This document shows, in pieces, positions 24,385-32,914 of a stretch of 33,223 bases of DNA (its first letter is position 1; each line of letters starts with the position of its first letter). The position numbers and the translations under genes are program-made. The stretch spans positions 1 through 33,223 of the forward strand of contig JAQTSH010000002.1 of assembly GCA_028711405.1 (NCBI GenBank), written 5' to 3'. Source of the stretch: Methanoregula sp. GTDB lineage: Archaea; Halobacteriota; Methanomicrobia; Methanomicrobiales; Methanospirillaceae. Below the pieces are notes generated by a model. It made no database searches, was not told the origin of the DNA, and saw only the letters and a program-made list of their open reading frames with translations.

Positions 24385-24845
24385 TGTATGCGGTAGTGCA
24401 GGTCCGGGGTGTGGTCAACACCCGCCAGGACATTAAAGACACATTAAAGATGCTCCGTCTGCACCACATCAACCACTGTGTGCTGGTCGTGGATACCCCC
24501 GAGAACCTCGGGATGATCCGCAAGGTAAAAGACTATGTTGCCTATGGTGAAGTGGACGCAGTGACCATTGAGACCCTGCTACGTACCCGTGGCAGATTAA
24601 TCGGAGACGCCGCACTGACTGATGAGTATATCAAATCCAACTCAACGTACAGCGGCATCAGCGAACTTGCCAAGGCACTCGCCGGAGGAGAACTGAAGTT
24701 GCGCGACATTCCGGGATTGAAGCCGGTGCTCCGGCTCCACCCGCCGCGCAAGGGATACAAGACCACCAAGCGAACGTTTGTCCAGGGTGGAGCGCTTGGC
24801 TATTATGGTCAGGAGATCAATACTCTCCTCTACAAGATGAGGTGA
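24384..24845 (+). CDS. rpl30: 50S ribosomal protein uL30
   Basis: 153 residues, the long archaeal/eukaryotic form. AVVQVRGVVNTRQDIKDTLKML and the C-terminal HPPRKGYKTTKRTFVQGGALGYYG are diagnostic. Confidence 0.96.
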   Translation: MYAVVQVRGVVNTRQDIKDTLKMLRLHHINHCVLVVDTPENLGMIRKVKDYVAYGEVDAVTIETLLRTRGRLIGDAALTDEYIKSNSTYSGISELAKALAGGELKLRDIPGLKPVLRLHPPRKGYKTTKRTFVQGGALGYYGQEINTLLYKMR

Positions 24846-24849
24846 ATGG

Positions 24850-25278
24850 ATGCCAACCAACAAACGTTCAAAATACCGCGGGTCGCGGACATGCGGCGGC
24901 GGAACGCATAAGAACCGGCGTGGCGCAGGCAACCGTGGTGGACGGGGACGCGCCGGCATCAACGCCCACCACTTTGTCAAGTGGTATATGGAGATGGGAG
25001 GTCCGGTCTTCGGTAAGAATGGATTCTTCCACAATCCCGCAGTCACTGTTGCAGTGATGGATATCGGGATCATCGACCAGATTATCCCGTCACTTCTCGC
25101 GCAGGGAATTGCTAAAGAGGAAGGGGATGCAGTTGTTATCAATGCAGCCGATCTCGGCATCGAAAAGGTGCTGGGCAGTGGCAAGGTAACAAAGAAGCTG
25201 AACATATCAGCAGCGGCATTCTCAGAACAGGCAAAGGCAAAGATCGAGAAGACTGGTGGAAAGGCGCAGGTCATCTGA
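24850..25278 (+). CDS. rpl15: 50S ribosomal protein uL15
   Basis: 142 residues. Late-assembly 23S binder. The Gly/Arg-rich start (SKYRGSRTCGGGTHKNRRGAG) is typical. Last ribosomal protein of the cluster; SecY follows after 25 bases. Confidence 0.95.
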   Translation: MPTNKRSKYRGSRTCGGGTHKNRRGAGNRGGRGRAGINAHHFVKWYMEMGGPVFGKNGFFHNPAVTVAVMDIGIIDQIIPSLLAQGIAKEEGDAVVINAADLGIEKVLGSGKVTKKLNISAAAFSEQAKAKIEKTGGKAQVI

Positions 25279-25303
25279 CCCACCTCAATTTTTTGGTGAA
25301 ACA

Positions 25304-26737
25304 ATGGGAGACCTGCTGGATCGAATGGAACCCCTGCTTGCTGCGATGCCCGCAGTCAAGAGTCCCGAGGGGCATGTCCACTTCAAGAACAAACTGATGT
25401 GGACACTTGGAATTTTAGTTCTGTATTTTGCGCTAACGAACATTCCGGTATTCGGGCTTGCCGCGAGTTCGCAGGATGTATTCCTTTACTGGCGGGCGCT
25501 GATGGCAGGTGCAAGCGGTTCGATCGTGCACCTTGGTATCGGTCCTATCGTTACAGCATCCATCGTGCTCCAACTCTTGAAAGGCGCTGACATTCTTCAT
25601 ATCGATACGAGTGATACCCGTGGACAGGTTATGTACATGGGGTTGCAGAAGATCCTGATCTTCGCCATGATCATCATTGAAGCGGCACCGAACCTCATCG
25701 GCGGATTCATGCGCCCGGATGCAGTTGTCGCAGCGCAGTTCTTTGGTGGCAACCTGTTTCTCGTATCGTTTCTGATATTTATCCAGATATGTATTGGTGG
25801 GGTACTTGTCTTTTTGATGGATGAAGTCGTGACCAAGTGGGGTATTGGCTCCGGGGTTGGGCTGTTCATCATTGCGGGGATCTCGCAGGCAATCGTGAAC
25901 GGATTTATCAACTGGACTCCGGTCAGCGATCCGTATCCTGTAGGATTTTTCCCACGCTTGGTCGCTGTCGTCCTTGACGGTGCGAACTTCATCCAGTACT
26001 TTGGTGCAGAACTTCTGGCATTCGTCACAACCATCGCGATATTCCTGATCATTGTTTATGTCGAATCGACCCGTATCGAGATCCCGCTCGCACATGCACA
26101 GGTTCGGGGCGCGCGCGCCCGGTTCCCGGTCAAATTGATCTACGCCAGTGTCCTGCCGATGATTCTCGTGCGGGTACTTCAGGCGAATATCCAGATGGTT
26201 GGGATGTTCCTGTCCAATGTGGGGATCACCATCCTTGGTGTATTCAATGGTCAGACGCCGGTATCCGGTCTTATGTGGTATCTTGCACCCATCAACGGTC
26301 CGACTGACTGGATGTGGTGGGCAACCGATCTTGGTCATGCGCCATGGGAGGTTCTATTACGTCTGGGGATCGATATCACATTCATGGTGGTTGGAGGAGC
26401 GATCTTTGCACTCTTCTGGATCAAGACTGCCGGGCTGGACTCAAAAGATGTTGCCCGCCAGATCCAGAGTTCCGGCATGTCCATCCCCGGCTACCGGCGA
26501 AACCCGCAGGTACTGGAGAAGTACCTTGACCGGTATATTCCCCGTGTCACCATCATCGGTGGTGTCTTTATCGGTATTCTTAGTGTCATTGCGAACCTCT
26601 TTGGTGTCATAGGAGCGGTCAGTGGAACTGGTCTGCTCTTAACCGTCAGTATCACGTACCGGCTGTACGAAGAGATTGCAAGCCAGCAGATCATGGAGAT
26701 GTACCCGTTCATGCGGACGTTCTTTGGCAAAGAATGA
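25304..26737 (+). CDS. secY: Preprotein translocase subunit SecY
   Basis: 477 residues from ATG 25304, preceded by GGTGA (25295-25299); the frame open from 25256 overlaps uL15 and is not conserved. Central pore of the Sec translocon with about ten transmembrane helices, one plug region near residues 40-65, and the conserved cytoplasmic loop motif YVESTRIEIPLAHAQVRGAR. SecE and SecBeta are not in the window. Confidence 0.97.
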   Translation: MGDLLDRMEPLLAAMPAVKSPEGHVHFKNKLMWTLGILVLYFALTNIPVFGLAASSQDVFLYWRALMAGASGSIVHLGIGPIVTASIVLQLLKGADILHIDTSDTRGQVMYMGLQKILIFAMIIIEAAPNLIGGFMRPDAVVAAQFFGGNLFLVSFLIFIQICIGGVLVFLMDEVVTKWGIGSGVGLFIIAGISQAIVNGFINWTPVSDPYPVGFFPRLVAVVLDGANFIQYFGAELLAFVTTIAIFLIIVYVESTRIEIPLAHAQVRGARARFPVKLIYASVLPMILVRVLQANIQMVGMFLSNVGITILGVFNGQTPVSGLMWYLAPINGPTDWMWWATDLGHAPWEVLLRLGIDITFMVVGGAIFALFWIKTAGLDSKDVARQIQSSGMSIPGYRRNPQVLEKYLDRYIPRVTIIGGVFIGILSVIANLFGVIGAVSGTGLLLTVSITYRLYEEIASQQIMEMYPFMRTFFGKE

Positions 26738-26755
26738 TTGTGGAAAGGGACACAG

Positions 26756-27325
26756 ATGACAAAAAAGGTCATTATCACCGGTGTACCGGGCGTCGGTAAG
26801 ACGACGGTCGTCAACGAGGCGTTGAAGAAACTCAAAGAAGAAGGCGTAGAGTACCAGCCGATCAACTTCGGGACGTTCATGTTTGAAGTGGCAGTCACCG
26901 AAGGCATCGTCAGGGATCGTGACCAGATGCGGACGCTTGATCGTCCCATCCAGAAACGGTTGCAGCAACTGGCAGCACAAGCAATTGCCAAAATCTCCGG
27001 CAATGTGCTGATTGACACACATGCATCGGTCAAAACGCCGAGAGGCTATCTCGCGGGACTACCCGAATGGGTGCTGCGCGAGATCATGCCCGATATCATC
27101 ATTCTCGTTGAGACTGATGATGATCAGATCCTCATGCGGAGGCTTTCCGATGAAACCCGCATGCGGGACAAAGAGGGATCGCGTTCGATTGCCGAACACC
27201 AGCAGTTCAACCGATCCATCGCCGCTGCATACGCAATGGTGACCGGGTGCACGATTAAGATCATCGTAAACCCCGATCACCTGCTGGAGCATGCAGCGTC
27301 AGAGATGGCTGACGTTCTCAGGTAA
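26756..27325 (+). CDS. adkA: Archaeal-type adenylate kinase
   Basis: 189 residues from ATG 26756 (AAAGGGA ribosome-binding site); the frame from 26738 is not conserved upstream. Interconverts AMP+ATP and 2 ADP. P-loop GVPGVGKTT at 9-17. The archaeal trimeric AdkA type lacks the bacterial zinc LID. Its position after secY is standard for euryarchaea. Confidence 0.94.
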   Translation: MTKKVIITGVPGVGKTTVVNEALKKLKEEGVEYQPINFGTFMFEVAVTEGIVRDRDQMRTLDRPIQKRLQQLAAQAIAKISGNVLIDTHASVKTPRGYLAGLPEWVLREIMPDIIILVETDDDQILMRRLSDETRMRDKEGSRSIAEHQQFNRSIAAAYAMVTGCTIKIIVNPDHLLEHAASEMADVLR

Positions 27326-27341
27326 GTAACCGGGTGAATAC

Positions 27342-27953
27342 ATGGATTTAGGAAAATTCTGGGACAAATACGGCTTGTACGTTGCACTCTTATTCATGAT
27401 GCTGATGATGGTCTCATACAGCATCGAATGGCTGCGAGTCGGCGTCGGACAAGGCATTGATGTGGTATTCGATCCGCTTGTGGACAGCTTTAAGATTCCG
27501 TTCTTTATCCTGATTGTCATCCTGTCCGCGCTCACCGGGTTATATTCCTCACTAATCCAGAAGTATACCATCGACTATGACCGGATGACTGATGTACAGG
27601 AGCGGATGAAGGACTTCCAGAAAGAATACCGCGAAGCACAGTTGTCCCAGGATGAGAAGAAGATAAAAAAACTGGACGCAAAACGCGACAAGGTTATGAA
27701 AGAGCAGCTTGAGTTATCCCAGCAGCAGTTCAAGCCGATGGCGTTCATCCTTGTCCTGACTGTCCCCATCTTCTTCTGGCTACTCTTTCGGCTCAACCAG
27801 ATCAATACCACCATTACCCTCCCCTATCTCGGCGTGCAGAACCTGACGGCACCAGTGCTCTGGGTCGTTCCTGCGTGGATGATCTGGTATTTCATCTGCT
27901 CGGTTGCATTGAGCCAGGTCATCAGAAAAGCCCTGAATATCGGGGGGCTCTGA
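27342..27953 (+). CDS. EMC3/TMCO1 (DUF106) family membrane insertase-like protein
   Basis: 203 residues. Three core hydrophobic segments (about 10-28, 50-72 and 130-150), with a final one near 165-195, flank a charged cytoplasmic coiled coil (about 80-125; EYREAQLSQDEKKIKKLDAK), the layout of archaeal Oxa1/YidC superfamily insertases (Ylp1/EMC3/TMCO1). Likely helps insert membrane proteins next to SecY. Overlaps the cmk start (TGATG). Confidence 0.85.
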   Translation: MDLGKFWDKYGLYVALLFMMLMMVSYSIEWLRVGVGQGIDVVFDPLVDSFKIPFFILIVILSALTGLYSSLIQKYTIDYDRMTDVQERMKDFQKEYREAQLSQDEKKIKKLDAKRDKVMKEQLELSQQQFKPMAFILVLTVPIFFWLLFRLNQINTTITLPYLGVQNLTAPVLWVVPAWMIWYFICSVALSQVIRKALNIGGL

Positions 27954-28495
27954 TGCGGATTACCGTGAGCGGATTTCCCGGCAGTGGAACGACCTCTCTC
28001 TCACGGTACCTTGCAGAGCGCCACAATTTTACGATGATCTCGGCGGGAGAAGTATTCCGCCAGTGTGCAAAAGAGCAGAATCTCGACCTTGCAGCGTTCG
28101 GGCGGCTTGCAGAACAGGATCCCGCCATCGATAAAATGATTGATGTCCGCCAGAAAGAGATCGCGGAGCACAAAGACAATATCATTGTTGAAGGCAGGCT
28201 TTCCGGCTGGATGGTGGAAAAAGCCGATCTGAAGATTTGGCTGTTTGCATCCATCCACTGCCGGGTTGACCGCATCGTGTACCGGGATCAGATTGCCGAT
28301 GATGAAACCGCGAAAAAAATTACTCTTGAACGCGAGCGGTGCGAAGCGGTACGATATTCTGCCTATTATTCCATTGATATCAATGATCTCTCCATTTACC
28401 ATCTCATCCTGAACTCGGAGCATTGGGGCATTGAAGATCTTGGGGCGATTGTGGATACCGCAATCGGACAGCTGACGCCACATGACAAGGTTTGA
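27953..28495 (+). CDS. cmk: Cytidylate kinase, archaeal type
   Basis: 180 residues from ATG 27953; the earlier in-frame ORF start is inside the preceding gene. Phosphorylates CMP/dCMP. P-loop GFPGSGTTSL (7-16) and the IIVEGRLSGWM segment are typical of archaeal Cmk. Elsewhere in archaea eL34 lies before and eL14/cbf5 after cmk; both are absent here. Confidence 0.93.
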   Translation: MRITVSGFPGSGTTSLSRYLAERHNFTMISAGEVFRQCAKEQNLDLAAFGRLAEQDPAIDKMIDVRQKEIAEHKDNIIVEGRLSGWMVEKADLKIWLFASIHCRVDRIVYRDQIADDETAKKITLERERCEAVRYSAYYSIDINDLSIYHLILNSEHWGIEDLGAIVDTAIGQLTPHDKV

Positions 28496-28558
28496 TCAAC
28501 CATCCGTGCATGCAATATCTTTCGTTTTGATCCTGATTTCTGCACGCAGTTTCCTCTT

Positions 28559-29005
28559 ATGGGGGTTTGTGCATTGACTCAAAAACCGGATGCCGTTCTT
28601 GTCGCGCTTGTCAAATCCTGGGATGAGAACGATATCGTCCAGCTATACAGAGCCGGACGCTGGTGGAAGGATGAGTATGATCCAGCCGGAATTTCCGGGC
28701 TCATGCAAGGTAGTTTTGCATTCGTTGTAGCATCTGATATCACAACCGGGCACGCCATCGGCATGGGTCGCGTTATCTCTGACGGGGTTTCTGATGCCTA
28801 TATCCAGGATCTTGTTGTCCTGCCTTCCTACCGGGGCAGAGGTATTGGTTTGCAGATCCTGACACTTCTCGTCAATCATTGTAAACAATCCGGGCTCACG
28901 TGGATCGGGCTCATTGCCGAACCGGATTCAGAAGCGTTCTATACCCCCCTTGGCTTTGAACGGATGCCCGGCTATATCGCGATGATCTACCGGAGTGAAC
29001 AATAA
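28559..29005 (+). CDS. GNAT-family N-acetyltransferase
   Basis: 148 residues. GNAT acetyl-CoA binding motif A is visible as LVVLPSYRGRGIGLQIL (about 86-102; R/Q-x-x-G-x-G/A), and motif B at GFERMPGYIAMIY. Acceptor unknown. The start at ATG 28559 lacks a clear Shine-Dalgarno; TTG 28574 is an alternative. Its stop overlaps the next ATG (TAATG), so the two are co-translated. Confidence 0.8.
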   Translation: MGVCALTQKPDAVLVALVKSWDENDIVQLYRAGRWWKDEYDPAGISGLMQGSFAFVVASDITTGHAIGMGRVISDGVSDAYIQDLVVLPSYRGRGIGLQILTLLVNHCKQSGLTWIGLIAEPDSEAFYTPLGFERMPGYIAMIYRSEQ

Positions 29006-29898
29006 TGCTTGAACAGGAAGATTTCCAACCTGTCACACTTGCGGATCGTGACTTCTTTACCCGGCATTATGCACTCTACCCTCAGATGCACAGTGATAAC
29101 ACGTTCACAAACATGGTCTGCTGGAACCATTATGCCCATTACCGGTTCGCATATGTGAACCGGAACCTCATTCTTGCAAGTACCATTGACGGGATTACCC
29201 GTTTCCGTCCGCCGATAGGTCAGAGGGATCCGGCATTACTAAAGGCACTCATCCGGCTCGCGTCTGATGTAAGTGATAATGAACCGGTGGTACTGATCGA
29301 TCCTGATACAGCAGTGTGGATGCGGGAGATCTGCTGTGGAATGAATCTTATTCCCGACCGGAACCATTTTGAGTACGTCTACCGTGCGGCTGATCTCGCA
29401 GAGCTTCCGGGGAAACAATACCTGACCATTCGTCACCAGATCAATAAATTCCGTCGGAACTGCGCATACGCGCTTGAACCCATCACGGCTGAGAACCGTA
29501 AAGAGGTCATGAGTTTTCTCGTCAAGTGGTGTGAATGGAAAGGCTGCGAGAACGATCCCGTACTTGCCCATGAAAAGGAATCTATCTTCTTTGCGGTCGA
29601 CCATTTCAACGATCTCGATATTCAGGGTCTGATGATCCGGGTCAACCACGAGATCGCGGCAATATCCCTGTATGAACCCATGAACACAGAAACCGCGCTT
29701 GTCCATTTTGAGAAAGGATTACCGGACTGTGAAGGGATCTACAAGGCTATCAATGCCGAGACTGCTGCGCTTCTGGCAACGTCGTTTACCTACATCAACC
29801 GGGAGAGCGATCTGGGCGTCGCCGGACTACGGGAAGCTAAGCAGCGGTATCATCCCCACCACATGGTCGAAGTTTATTCCCTTAAACGGGATTCTTAA
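29005..29898 (+). CDS. DUF2156 (phosphatidylglycerol lysyltransferase C-terminal domain-like) protein
   Basis: 297 residues, soluble. Two tandem GNAT-fold halves as in the aminoacyl-tRNA-dependent transferase part of MprF; motifs include FTNMVCWNHY near residue 33, RHQINKFRRN (142-151) and YINRESDLGVAGLREAK near the C-terminus. No MprF membrane domain is present. Archaeal members are uncharacterised; an aminoacyl or acyl transferase is inferred. Coupled to the preceding GNAT gene. Confidence 0.8.
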   Translation: MLEQEDFQPVTLADRDFFTRHYALYPQMHSDNTFTNMVCWNHYAHYRFAYVNRNLILASTIDGITRFRPPIGQRDPALLKALIRLASDVSDNEPVVLIDPDTAVWMREICCGMNLIPDRNHFEYVYRAADLAELPGKQYLTIRHQINKFRRNCAYALEPITAENRKEVMSFLVKWCEWKGCENDPVLAHEKESIFFAVDHFNDLDIQGLMIRVNHEIAAISLYEPMNTETALVHFEKGLPDCEGIYKAINAETAALLATSFTYINRESDLGVAGLREAKQRYHPHHMVEVYSLKRDS

Positions 29899-29913
29899 CG
29901 GCTTTCGTATTAC

Positions 29914-29938
29914 CTGAACTGAGCGGTTCAGTGTTTTC
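29914..29938 (+). terminator. Hairpin plus T-rich end of the GNAT/DUF2156 operon
   Basis: CTGAAC (29914-29919) pairs with GTTCAG (29926-29931) around a 6-base loop and is followed by TGTTTTCTC. Confidence 0.5.
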
Positions 29939-29993
29939 TCACCAGTGCCGAACACGTTTTATTGCATCTGTTTTCTTGTGCTGCCGCCCTGTA

Positions 29994-30581
29994 TCAGATC
30001 ATTGCCATGATCCCGGCAAAGATGATCTTGATGGCGATTGCTGCGACCAGCATACCCAGCACCTTGCCCATGATGTCAGTGACTACTTCGCCAAGGATAC
30101 GCTGAATGTGCGCCGAGAAGTAGAGGATGAGCCACGTGGCGATAAGTGCCAGGGTGATTGCGGCAAACGGAATGAGCATCCCGTAATCTGTTGAAAAGAG
30201 CATTACCGTGGTGATGGTTCCCGGGCCACACAAGAGCGGAGTACCGATTACGACGCCGGCTGCACTTTTGGTATGATCTTTGGTTTTCCCGATATCGATT
30301 CCCAGTGCTTCCTGCATTCCGAGAATGAAGAGCAGGATTCCCCCGGCAATCTGGAAACTGGGCATATTCAGACCAAGGATATCAAAGATCATCGTATTGA
30401 AGATGAGAAAGATATACATCAGCGCGCCAGCAACCGCGACCGCGATGAATGCCTGTTTGTGGATCTCTTTTGGGGTCTGACCTTTCGTCATTGCCGCGAA
30501 AATTGGCACGGATAAGAGTGGGTCGAGGATGATAAAGAGTGCAGCAAAGGCGTAGAGTACACCCGGAAGAAAATCCTGCAT
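29994..30581 (-). CDS. MarC-family integral membrane protein
   Basis: 195 residues from ATG 30581 (MQDFLPGVLYAF); a TTG at 30596 is possible but unlikely. About six transmembrane segments. The family signature is present: LFIILDPLLSVPIF in TM1, AGGILLFILGMQ, and GTPLLCGPGTITTVMLF. Family function is not firmly established (once linked to multiple antibiotic resistance). Confidence 0.88.
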   Translation of the reverse strand: MQDFLPGVLYAFAALFIILDPLLSVPIFAAMTKGQTPKEIHKQAFIAVAVAGALMYIFLIFNTMIFDILGLNMPSFQIAGGILLFILGMQEALGIDIGKTKDHTKSAAGVVIGTPLLCGPGTITTVMLFSTDYGMLIPFAAITLALIATWLILYFSAHIQRILGEVVTDIMGKVLGMLVAAIAIKIIFAGIMAMI

Positions 30582-30693
30582 AATGATCGACCGCAAATAT
30601 GTGTGTTTCTGACGGATAAAATGTCATGGTTCCCAGCATACCGTGGATTGTAGTGGGGAGTTTTTATGGCGATTTGCGTATCCCCATACAGAA

Positions 30694-31854
30694 TCAGGCA
30701 ATAAAATAAATCGCGAGAATGGCAAGCGTGGAACCAGCTCCTGCAACTGATACTATCCGAACAAGAGTATCCCGGATGGTCATCCATGCGGCGATGCAAA
30801 AGAAAATGTACGGAATCAGTGTGGTGATGACAGATATGCTCGCGAGTTTGTCAAACTGGTTGGATATAAAGAGGAGTGCGGCACAGAGTCCGCAACTCGT
30901 GATGAGTGCATATACGGGTGTACCCTGCATACCCAGATCGCGAATTCTCGGAACGGCAAACCGGGCTGACAGGTTCTGCATCACCCGTGACGTTCCGATG
31001 ATGTACGCGTTCAGTGCTGAAAGCATGGCGATGATCCCAATGATTGCCACGACCGGTCCTGCATGGACAACGATGAGTGCCGCTGCAGTGGCGACGGGAG
31101 CCGGGGATGCTGCGAGTGCCGGTGCACCGACACTGCCGATAAGGGAGATATTGAGAAGGAGATAGACTGCGACAACAATTGCCATGACGTAGAGGAGTGA
31201 CGTTTTTATCATGCGGGGGTCTTTGGTCTCTTCGACAGGGATTGCACTGATCTCAAATCCCGTGAATGGCCAGTACACGATGATGATCGTTGCGAGCAGT
31301 CCGGTGGTACTGACGGAAGCTGACGTCACCAGATTTTCGGGTCTGATAAATGGTATCAGGAGTACCGATATAAGGATGAGCGGAATGATCTTCAATGTCG
31401 TGAGGATATTCTCGGTTTTGCCCGAGAGTGAGATGCCAACGATGTTTATGCAGCAGAATGCCGCTAAAATCCCCACTTCGATGGTGAGAGCATGGGTGAT
31501 ACCGAGCCAGGTGATATATTGCCCGATGCCGGCAGCGATGGTGGAGACCCCGAATATGGATGAGACCAGGTACAGGAGAATGAGCGTGACGGCAACGCTC
31601 TTTCCGAAAACTGACTCGAAGAGCGAATAAAAACTCCCGGATCCCGTGAACTGTGTTGATACCGCAGCAAGTGAGATAAGGACACAGGAAGCGGAGATGG
31701 CAACGATCAACCATATGTAGAGTGACGCCGCGCCGGAAAGGCGGGCTGCAACACCGGGGACGACAAAGATCCCCGATCCAATGGTCCCTCCGACACCAAG
31801 GCTCACGAGCTCAATGAGCCCAAGAGAGCGTTTGTAAGGGGTCTTGTCCACCAT
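30694..31854 (-). CDS. APC-superfamily amino acid permease
   Basis: 386 residues, somewhat short for the family (usually 430-480), with about 11 predicted transmembrane segments. The first contains the substrate-binding unwound-helix motif VGGTIGSGIFVVPG (21-34; GSGIF). TM6 has YWPFTGFEISAIPVEETKDP, also typical. Substrate not predictable. Start ATG 31854 with GGTGCA upstream; leader possibly about 200 bases long (see 31855-32101). Confidence 0.85.
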   Translation of the reverse strand: MVDKTPYKRSLGLIELVSLGVGGTIGSGIFVVPGVAARLSGAASLYIWLIVAISASCVLISLAAVSTQFTGSGSFYSLFESVFGKSVAVTLILLYLVSSIFGVSTIAAGIGQYITWLGITHALTIEVGILAAFCCINIVGISLSGKTENILTTLKIIPLILISVLLIPFIRPENLVTSASVSTTGLLATIIIVYWPFTGFEISAIPVEETKDPRMIKTSLLYVMAIVVAVYLLLNISLIGSVGAPALAASPAPVATAAALIVVHAGPVVAIIGIIAMLSALNAYIIGTSRVMQNLSARFAVPRIRDLGMQGTPVYALITSCGLCAALLFISNQFDKLASISVITTLIPYIFFCIAAWMTIRDTLVRIVSVAGAGSTLAILAIYFIA

Positions 31855-32080
31855 TGCACCATCTCCCCAGTGCTACGGTGACCGCAGATGCGCGGGAACT
31901 ACCTCCCGTTTTTTTGCGTGAATGCGTGAGCGTCTCATACCTGTCAGGTTCCCCCTTGCATTTGTGGGTTTTATCTGAACCGGGTGAATCGGGCATTACT
32001 TTCTTAAGCGGATATGTTCCCCACTGAATAGAGGTAATCTCTCCATCCCCATTGTGCGTTGAAAACACACGCTTCATTAT
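31855..32080 (-). promoter_or_regulatory. Long upstream region of the permease with palindromes
   Basis: On the minus strand a TATA-like GTTTATAATAATG (around 32077-32089) precedes the permease by over 200 bases, so the mRNA may have a ~200-base leader. Within it are CTACGGT-G-ACCGCAG (31873-31887, one mismatch), ACCTG-T-CAGGT near 31940-31950 and GTGCGTTGAAAACACAC (32053-32070 region). These could be operators or leader RNA structure. No riboswitch class is recognised. Confidence 0.35.
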
Positions 32081-32082
32081 TA

Positions 32083-32101
32083 TAAACTTCCCGGTAGTTT
32101 A
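32083..32101. repeat. Palindrome TAAAC-N9-GTTTA, copy 1
   Basis: TAAAC (32083-32087), a 9-base spacer containing CCCGGTA, then GTTTA (32097-32101). It overlaps the putative permease promoter. A matching copy is at 33114-33132. Confidence 0.45.
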
Positions 32102-32504
32102 TTTTGCATTCAGCCCTCGTTATGGCATTCCCGGGCGCAGGAATGAGTCAGGCAAACACTTTGCCCACATTCATAACATGCATCACAACGTATTGGCGTC
32201 CATTCTGTCTCGCGTATGTTCTCTTCAACCGGGATTTCCCGTCCGGTTTTCTGTTCGATCCAGTGGGAACGAATCGATCTGCGTTGGACGTTCCGTTTTG
32301 TGGGGTTTGTTCAGCGGAGGTGATCTCTCACCTATTCTGAACGGAGATTGTTTGTTGTACGATGGTTAGACGCGTATGTCCTGAACAATATGTTTGCATC
32401 ATCCATACTATATAATATGTGGCAATCACTATTATCCAGTAGAGCGGGTTGTTTGTGGGTGGAGCGAAGTCCACGAACGTTGCCCGGTAAGGAGCATGTT
32501 GATA
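32102..32504. other. Gene-free stretch
   Basis: No convincing gene; short frames on both strands lack ribosome-binding sites and family features. An AT-rich ACTATATAATATG at about 32407-32419 could be the TATA box of the disrupted ORF at 32505. Confidence 0.4.
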
Positions 32505-32914
32505 GTGAAAACTTTTAAAGACGACAAAAAAGGCGGGGCTACGGTGAGCAGTCAGATGCCAAACCAAAAAAGATTGCACCCTCTGTAAATCCGATCACAA
32601 CCTCAAAGAAAACCGGTGGAACCGTAACGAAATCTTCCGGCAGTAAACCGGCAAAGACTCACGTGAAAGGCAAAACTACAGTGAAAACATCTCCCGTGAA
32701 TGCCCGGACAAAAAGAGCACGTCCCAATCTCCAAAGCGGTTCAAATACCGGCTCTGCGGTTACGTCTACTCCTTGCATCGGGGCGAACCGCACCGGCGTA
32801 TCAAAGCCGGGACAAAATACGAAGATCTGCCCGGATAATTATTTCTGTCCGGTCTGTGCACTCGCACCCAAGATTAATGAGCAGTTCGGCAATGTGCTAA
32901 ATTACAGCTTATGA
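32505..32914 (+). pseudogene. Frameshifted Lys/Thr/Ser-rich small protein with a C-terminal Cys cluster
   Basis: AAGGAG (32489-32494) sits 10 bases before a GTG at 32505 that opens VKTFKDDKKGGATVSSQ; that frame stops at 32588. From about 32550 another frame continues with the same composition (DAKPKKIAPSV ... TSKKTGGTVTKSSGSKPAK) to the stop at 32914 and ends with ICPDNYFCPVC (Cys-x5-Cys-x2-Cys). Joined, the product would be about 135 basic, low-complexity residues. A single frameshift between 32524 and 32560 would explain it. No family recognised. Confidence 0.35.

Noticed and set aside
25256-25303. Upstream extension of SecY to 25256
   Set aside because: The extra residues overlap uL15 and are not conserved; GGTGA and the family N-terminus support ATG 25304.
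31855-32060. Thiamine (TPP) riboswitch upstream of the permease
   Set aside because: The minus strand contains GGAACCTGACAGGTATGAG, superficially like the TPP core, but the required CUGAGA element and the full pairing were not found.
32104-32340. 78-codon plus-strand ORF in the right-hand region
   Set aside because: No ribosome-binding site, no recognisable domain, and two overlapping frames of similar length in the same place.
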